A DNA stretch of 64,000 nt from the NCBI GenBank assembly GCA_018674495.1, contig JABHAA010000090.1:1-64000 (forward strand), in the 5' to 3' direction. The notes under the pieces are model-generated. The model was not told where the DNA came from. It saw only the letters and a list, made by a program, of their open reading frames with translations, and did not search any database. Shown one piece after another: positions 59,743 to 64,000 of this stretch. A program made the translations under genes and the position numbers. This stretch comes from Rhodospirillaceae bacterium. GTDB lineage: Bacteria; Pseudomonadota; Alphaproteobacteria; Rhodospirillales; UBA2165. The stretch's first letter is position 1. Each line of letters begins with the position of its first letter.

Positions 59743-60426
59743 ATGAGACAAAACGAGAAAATATTTTCCCAAATGTATGATGGCACACTAAATTGGGGAA
59801 GTGACCAATCAGAATCGGGGCCCGGATCAACCCTTGAAGCCACCGCCCCTATTAGAGAAAACTTACAATTCATATTGAAGATATTACCGATTGAAACCTT
59901 CTGTGATCTGCCGTGCGGTGATTTTAACTTTATGACGAATGTCGACTTCGGAAATGTGAAATATATTGGATGCGATGTTGTTAAATCTCTAATCGAAAAA
60001 AATCAGGAAATTTATGGCAACAAAAACAGAGAATTTTTGCATATCGATATAGTTAATGAGCCATGCCCAAACGCAGATTTGGTTTTTTGTAAGGATCTGT
60101 TTATCCATCTATCAAATGACGACATTAAGAAAGCGATCAACAATATTAGAAATAGCCAGGCAAAATATTTCATGTCTAGTACAGCCTTTTTGCCAAAAGT
60201 TATAATGCCCGGAAGAAAAATTGGGGCCATAGAATTGCCGGATACCAATGTGGACGTGCCACCCGATGCAAGGCATGGATACCTTATCGGAGACAGAATA
60301 ATAAATTTATTCGCATCCCCATTTGGTCTCCCCGACCCGATATATTTGGTGGGCTCAGTAAACCATTTTCAAATAATGGCACTTTGGAAAATTGAAGATC
60401 TACCGGACTTTGAATCGCCTGAATAG
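59743..60426 (+). CDS. class I SAM-dependent methyltransferase, AT-rich (probably acquired)
   Basis: The 227-residue protein has SAM motif I as FCDLPCGDFNFMTNVDF and then KYIGCDVVKSLIEKNQEIYG, PNADLVFCKDLFIHLS, matching a family of small methyltransferases (LPCGDFNWM type) often found beside glycan or sulfonation genes. Base composition is far lower in GC than all neighbours, with many AGA, ATA and TTA codons, so it is foreign. AAGGA stands 7 bases before ATG 59743; a TTG six bases earlier is less likely. It is bracketed by direct repeats 59479-59601 and 60617-60739. Confidence 0.82.
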   Translation: MRQNEKIFSQMYDGTLNWGSDQSESGPGSTLEATAPIRENLQFILKILPIETFCDLPCGDFNFMTNVDFGNVKYIGCDVVKSLIEKNQEIYGNKNREFLHIDIVNEPCPNADLVFCKDLFIHLSNDDIKKAINNIRNSQAKYFMSSTAFLPKVIMPGRKIGAIELPDTNVDVPPDARHGYLIGDRIINLFASPFGLPDPIYLVGSVNHFQIMALWKIEDLPDFESPE

Positions 60427-60616
60427 GAATATGTATCGAGTCCAAATTTTCAATATTATGATATTCAGAATGGCAAATCCCAACGCATTTAACGAGCCAC
60501 AAATGTCTGCTGTTGGGCCAAAACCGGGTATCCCACTGGATCGAAACTAGGTTCCACCCTAACTCCCAAAAGCGGTCATTCAGCGGTAGCCATGCGGGCG
60601 GGCCGGGTTATATCTC

Positions 60617-60739
60617 CTCACGCCAGGAACAAACTCACCGCGAAGACGGCGGCGATGACGCCGGCGACGTCTGCCGAGAGCCCGGCGATCAGGGCATGGC
60701 GGATGCGGCGTACCTGGACGGCGCCGAAATAGACGGCGA
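60617..60739. repeat. right direct repeat (3' end of the SpmAB-like gene)
   Basis: This is the partner of 59479-59601 (115/123 identical, same orientation). The two enclose a 1,015 bp unique segment, 59602-60616, that contains the AT-rich methyltransferase. Here the sequence is still joined to the complete gene, so this is the functional copy. Between 60427 and 60616 no gene is seen. Confidence 0.88.
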
Positions 60740-61940
60740 GCACATAAAATGTGGTCTCGGTGGAACCTTGCAGAGTGCTGACCAGATAGCCGGCGTAACT
60801 GTCCGGCCCGATCGCCTGATCGTTGATGATCGAGGCCAGGATGCCATAGGCGCCGGAACCCGAAAGCGGGCGCAGCAGCGCCATGGGCAAAGCCTCGGCC
60901 GGCAAGCCTAAGGGTTCGGTCAGAAGCGAAAGAGGCCGGATCAGCATCTCCATGGCGCCCGATGCCCGGAACATGCCGACGGCCACCAGGATGGCGACCA
61001 GATAGGGAATGATGCGCAAGGCAACCTGAAAGCCGTCCTTGGCCCCCTCGACAAAAGACTCGTACACCCGCACCCGGCGCGAAAAGCCGAAGCCGAGCAG
61101 GGACACCAGAATCCCCGGAATGATCCAGGGGGCGATCTGGCGACCATAAAGGACGGTCACCGGGATCAGCCCCAGAATGCCTGCCAGCACCAGATAGGAC
61201 AGCCAGGCCGGATAGGGCCGATCGGCGCCTTCGGTATCCAGATCGTCATTGGCGGCGGCGCCTGTGTCGAGCGCATCGCCCGTGATGGAAGCCTCGGTCT
61301 CATCCGCCGGCAACGCGTCGTTCGGGTTCGGAAGCCAAAGGCGCTGGCACAGCTTGGCGACGATGATGGCGATGGCGGTGGAACAGACGGTGGCAAACAG
61401 GGTTGTGGGCACAATGCCCGCCGGGTCGGTCGACCCGGCGGCGGCGCGGAGCGCGATCACCCCAGTCGGCAACAATGTGACGGACGAGGTATTGATGGCC
61501 AGGAACAGAACCATGGCGTTGCTGGCGGTGCCCTTGACCGGGTTCAATTTGTCCAGCTCCTGCATGGCGCGGATGCCGAACGGGGTCGCCGCGTTGCCGA
61601 GGCCGAGCACATTGGCCGACATGTTGAGGATCATGGCGCCCATGGCCGGATGGTCGGGGGGAACGTCCGGGAACAGGCGCTGCATCAGCGGGCGCACCAG
61701 CCGGGCGATGATGACCAGCAATCCGCCTGCCTCGGCCACCTTCATCAGCCCCAGAAATAGCGCCATCACGCCGATCAGCCCCAAGGCCAATGTGACCGAG
61801 CTTTCCGCCGAGTTGATGACGGCGGCGGCCAGAATTTCCATGGGCGATTTGCCGTCGCCGGCGGGCAGCGCCCAATTGATCTGGCGCACCCCGGCGGTCA
61901 CGAAGGCAATGGCGACGATGGCAAAGAAGATGATGTTCAT
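60618..61940 (-). CDS. nucleoside-recognition (Gate) domain membrane protein, SpmA/SpmB fusion
   Basis: The 440-residue protein joins two Gate-domain halves found as separate SpmA and SpmB in Bacillus. The first half contains GLIGVMALFLGLMKVAEAGG, MILNMSANVLGLGNAATPFG and AINTSSVTLLPTGVIALRAA; the second, after an acidic linker at about 210-240, has EGAKDGFQVALRIIPYLVAI, PLSGSGAYGILASIINDQAI then STLQGSTETTFYVLAVYFGA. Function outside sporulation is unknown; transport of a nucleoside-like or small solute is suggested by the domain. Its 3' end is duplicated 1.1 kb away. Confidence 0.88.
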   Translation of the reverse strand: MNIIFFAIVAIAFVTAGVRQINWALPAGDGKSPMEILAAAVINSAESSVTLALGLIGVMALFLGLMKVAEAGGLLVIIARLVRPLMQRLFPDVPPDHPAMGAMILNMSANVLGLGNAATPFGIRAMQELDKLNPVKGTASNAMVLFLAINTSSVTLLPTGVIALRAAAGSTDPAGIVPTTLFATVCSTAIAIIVAKLCQRLWLPNPNDALPADETEASITGDALDTGAAANDDLDTEGADRPYPAWLSYLVLAGILGLIPVTVLYGRQIAPWIIPGILVSLLGFGFSRRVRVYESFVEGAKDGFQVALRIIPYLVAILVAVGMFRASGAMEMLIRPLSLLTEPLGLPAEALPMALLRPLSGSGAYGILASIINDQAIGPDSYAGYLVSTLQGSTETTFYVLAVYFGAVQVRRIRHALIAGLSADVAGVIAAVFAVSLFLA

Positions 61941-61955
61941 GGAACGCGCGCGCCC

Positions 61956-61993
61956 ACTCGTAGACCGAACTGAAATTCCGGTCTACAGCGAGT
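61956..61993. promoter_or_regulatory. inverted repeat between the Rieske oxygenase and SpmAB-like genes
   Basis: GTAGACCG (61960-61967) and CGGTCTAC (61979-61986) pair perfectly, and ACTCG/CGAGT (61956-61960, 61989-61993) extends the structure past a CAG bulge. It lies 16 bp before the SpmAB-like start and about 30 bp after the oxygenase stop on the minus strand. It may be a terminator lacking a T-run or an operator for the downstream gene. Confidence 0.45.
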
Positions 61994-62025
61994 CGCGTTT
62001 GGATGCGAGTCCCGGTTTTAAAGGC

Positions 62026-63333
62026 CTAGTAGCGGCCCTTGGGCGCCGCCGGGTCTTCCATCTTGAAGCCCATGGCATCTTCGTAGGCTTCTTTGACGTC
62101 GTCCGGCTGGCCGTAGTGGAACGGGAAAGATTTCGACGAGACCCGGCGCGGGGCGGCGGACGGATCGGATTCGGACAATTCTTTTTCGGAAAAGCCGTTG
62201 ATGAAATTTTCCTTGCCGACGATGGGCAGATCGATGCGTTTGTTCACCTCTTCGTCGCGAACGATGGCCTTGGGATCGGAGTTGGCGCTCTTTTCGAGGG
62301 CATCCATATCGTCGAAGAAACGCTTGCGAATCATGGCGATGCCCTTGTCGCTTTTGCCAAGATTTTCCTGGGAGCGTTCGGCGAATGTGCCCTGGCCGAC
62401 CCAGGCGATGATATCCTGGTTCATGATATGGCTGGATATCCAGCGCCCGGTTTTCTCGTCCTTGATCGGGCTCACCCAATGGGGAATGCGCTTTTGCACG
62501 TAAGGTTCGCGCTCCTTCGGCACCCGGTTGAAGAACCAGCCGACGCTCAGCGTGTTCTCGTCATCCACCGGCACCCGCCATTCAAAATGGCCGCCGGTGA
62601 ACAGAGCGTAAGGCCATAGGCATACCCGCCCGACAGTCCACAAGGGATCGTTCTTGTCGGCGCCTTCGCGTATCCGGTGGTAGGTGAAGCCATGCTCGAA
62701 CTCACCGAAATCCACTTCCAGATGCTTGGCCGCGTAAGGCCCCTCGTCACCCTTCAGCCGCTTACTCCAATTGTCGTGCATCCATTCGAAATGGACCGGA
62801 TCGATTGAATTTTCCTGGCATTGGAACCAGTTGCAATCGATGTCGGCAAAGACAATCTGGGCGAAACCGTTTTCCCACAAAAACGGCTCGTAATTGGGCA
62901 GCAGCGGCGCCGGTAAGGGACCCATATAGGCCCAGAGGAGGCCGGCCATGGCCTGCACCTGATAGGCCTTGATCTTGACCTGGGAGCGCAGCTTGCCCTC
63001 GGGATCGATGGTATCTTCGTAAGGCTGATGGATGCAGGTACCGTCCTGGTCAAACAGCCAGCCATGGTAATTGCAGCGCAGCCCGCATTCCTCGACATAG
63101 CCGTAAGATAAATCGGCGCGGCGGTGCGGGCAGTGGCGGTCAACAAGGCCGTAAGTGCCGCTCAAATCCTTATAGAGGGTCAAATCCTCGCCCAAAAGCC
63201 GGATCGGCTTGGTAGCCGTGTCTTCCAATTGGGTCTCGGCGGCAAACGGGTGCCAATAGCGGCGCAGCAACTCGCCCATGGGTTTACCCGGACCCACTTC
63301 CATTAATTTGCGGCTTCTGGCTTCTTCGAGCAT
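62026..63333 (-). CDS. Rieske aromatic-ring-hydroxylating oxygenase, alpha subunit
   Basis: The 435-residue protein opens with a Rieske domain: RHCPHRRADLSYG and CGLRCNYHGWLFD give the CxH...CxxH ligands of the 2Fe-2S cluster. The catalytic domain shows ENSIDPVHFEWMHDN, where the two His and the nearby Asp (bridging to the Rieske cluster) bind mononuclear iron. GKPMGELLRRYWHPFAAETQ at the start is typical of the phthalate/vanillate demethylase-like branch. No reductase or ferredoxin gene is close by. Start at 63333 has AAGGAAG upstream. The substrate is unknown. Confidence 0.92.
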   Translation of the reverse strand: MLEEARSRKLMEVGPGKPMGELLRRYWHPFAAETQLEDTATKPIRLLGEDLTLYKDLSGTYGLVDRHCPHRRADLSYGYVEECGLRCNYHGWLFDQDGTCIHQPYEDTIDPEGKLRSQVKIKAYQVQAMAGLLWAYMGPLPAPLLPNYEPFLWENGFAQIVFADIDCNWFQCQENSIDPVHFEWMHDNWSKRLKGDEGPYAAKHLEVDFGEFEHGFTYHRIREGADKNDPLWTVGRVCLWPYALFTGGHFEWRVPVDDENTLSVGWFFNRVPKEREPYVQKRIPHWVSPIKDEKTGRWISSHIMNQDIIAWVGQGTFAERSQENLGKSDKGIAMIRKRFFDDMDALEKSANSDPKAIVRDEEVNKRIDLPIVGKENFINGFSEKELSESDPSAAPRRVSSKSFPFHYGQPDDVKEAYEDAMGFKMEDPAAPKGRY

Positions 63334-63406
63334 TGGAACTTCCTTCATCAACTTCGCGGCGGCCTATTTACCACACGAGACCAGATGCAAAGCAACCCAA
63401 TTTAAC

Positions 63407-64000
63407 ATGGAAAATTTCAGGCCGAACCGGAACCTTGACCAGACCGGCCTGGACCGACAAGGTTCCCCGACCATAAATCTGGGGGCATTATCCATGCGCT
63501 ATCTGCAACGGGGATTGATCGAGCACAACAAGGACAAGGCGGCGCAAGGCTACACCCTTTACGTTCCGCAGTTCCATCCCCACGCCTTGTTGATCGGTAT
63601 GGACGGCGAGGTGGTGCATCAATGGGACCTGCCGGGCCAGCCGGGCAATTACGGATACCTTCTGGACAACGGCAATCTTCTGGTCGCCACCTGGTCCGGC
63701 GGCGGCCCGGACGGGTTTGCCGCCAGGGGCGGGCTGATCCAGGAGATCGACTGGGACGGCAATGTGGTCTTCGAATACCGCGATGAATTCCAGCATCACG
63801 ATTTCCGCCGGACCACGAGCGGCAACACGATCTATTTGGGCTGGGAAGTTCTCCCCGATGAAGCCGCCGCCGCCGTTCAAGGCGGCCAGCCCGGCACAGA
63901 AACCGAGGCCGGCATCTGGGGCGATTATATCCGCGAAGTGGACGCTGGCGGCAACACGGCGTGGGAGTGGCATGCCTATGATCATCTGGATTTCGGCGCC
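63407..64000 (+). CDS. arylsulfotransferase (ASST)-like protein, truncated by window edge
   Basis: At least 198 codons run open to the end of the window. Residues about 30 onward read RYLQRGLIEHNKDKAAQGYT, then GEVVHQWDLPGQPGNYGYLL, NGNLLVATWSGGG and LIQEIDWDGNVVFEYRD, followed by HHDFRRTTSGNTIYLGWE. The repeated blades with G-x-V-V-x-x-W and the H-H-D stretch match the ASST-like beta-propeller family. ATG 63407 gives MENFRPNRNLDQTGL; ATG 63494 is an alternative start. No signal peptide is visible. It is divergent from the Rieske oxygenase over 73 bp. Confidence 0.78.
   Translation, partial: MENFRPNRNLDQTGLDRQGSPTINLGALSMRYLQRGLIEHNKDKAAQGYTLYVPQFHPHALLIGMDGEVVHQWDLPGQPGNYGYLLDNGNLLVATWSGGGPDGFAARGGLIQEIDWDGNVVFEYRDEFQHHDFRRTTSGNTIYLGWEVLPDEAAAAVQGGQPGTETEAGIWGDYIREVDAGGNTAWEWHAYDHLDFGA

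Noticed and set aside
61249..62619. 456-codon plus-strand open reading
   Set aside because: It runs antisense across two unrelated genes and the gap between them, so it cannot be a conserved protein.
63488..63985. 165-codon minus-strand open reading at the right edge
   Set aside because: The plus strand here has a long ASST-like reading with repeated blade motifs; the minus reading has no such pattern.

Overview
The window looks like chromosome of a free-living, GC-rich (about 60% by eye) alphaproteobacterium, probably Rhodospirillales-like. Support comes from the gene set and its style: tightly packed genes, many 1-4 bp stop/start overlaps, TTG starts, a fused SpmA/SpmB-type protein, rhizobial-type class III cyclase architecture, abundant TRAP transporters and CoA-transferases. 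I see no rRNA, CRISPR array, phage structural genes or intact insertion sequence. There is one tRNA (Pro, CGG). Family calls come from reading motifs in the translations; no database search was run.

Layout. 1-6780 (minus strand): the start of a CaiB/BaiF CoA-transferase at the left edge, then a surface-polysaccharide operon (AsnB-type amidotransferase, three GT4, one GT2, one GT9 glycosyltransferase) with overlapping start/stop codons. 6869-20571: housekeeping genes, including a YgfZ-type folate protein, methyltransferase, amidohydrolase, PPOX-type flavoprotein, pyruvate phosphate dikinase, glycyl-tRNA synthetase beta and alpha subunits separated by a repeat-bearing gap, MBL hydrolase, S49 peptidase, TrmN6-like methyltransferase, polyprenyl diphosphate synthase and tRNA-Pro. 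20658-28984: a gamma carbonic anhydrase, then a C1/oxalate locus: formyl-CoA:oxalate CoA-transferase and oxalyl-CoA decarboxylase (minus), facing a stand-alone formyltetrahydrofolate hydrolase-like domain and a TAXI-type TRAP transporter (plus).

29022-47157 is a catabolic accessory region: response regulator, SDR, cupin, alpha/beta hydrolase, FAH-family enzyme, FAS1/HTD2-like hydratase, enoyl-CoA hydratase, two tandem acyl-CoA synthetases, D-threonine-aldolase-like PLP enzyme, GFA protein, a three-gene DctPQM TRAP system, formate/nitrite channel, DMT exporter, CitE-like lyase and a second complete CoA-transferase. The hydratase, CitE-like lyase and CoA-transferase are the three families that together carry out itaconyl/mesaconyl-CoA to citramalyl-CoA to pyruvate chemistry. 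47219-57257 is mixed: OmpA-type lipoprotein, response regulator, hydroxypyruvate-isomerase family protein, RidA, HxlR regulator with a divergent GFA gene, flavin reductase, adenine phosphoribosyltransferase, cytochrome c, orphan TRAP binding protein, LLM flavoprotein and a reductive-dehalogenase/QueG-like iron-sulfur protein.

57258-64000: a repeat-rich 476 bp leader, then a cyclase-TolB-TPR protein, then the clearest foreign segment: an AT-rich methyltransferase gene flanked by two 123 bp direct repeats. The right repeat is the true 3' end of the SpmAB-like gene; the left is a detached copy of that 3' end which still encodes almost the same peptide. A Rieske oxygenase and a divergent arylsulfotransferase-like gene, cut by the window edge, close the window.
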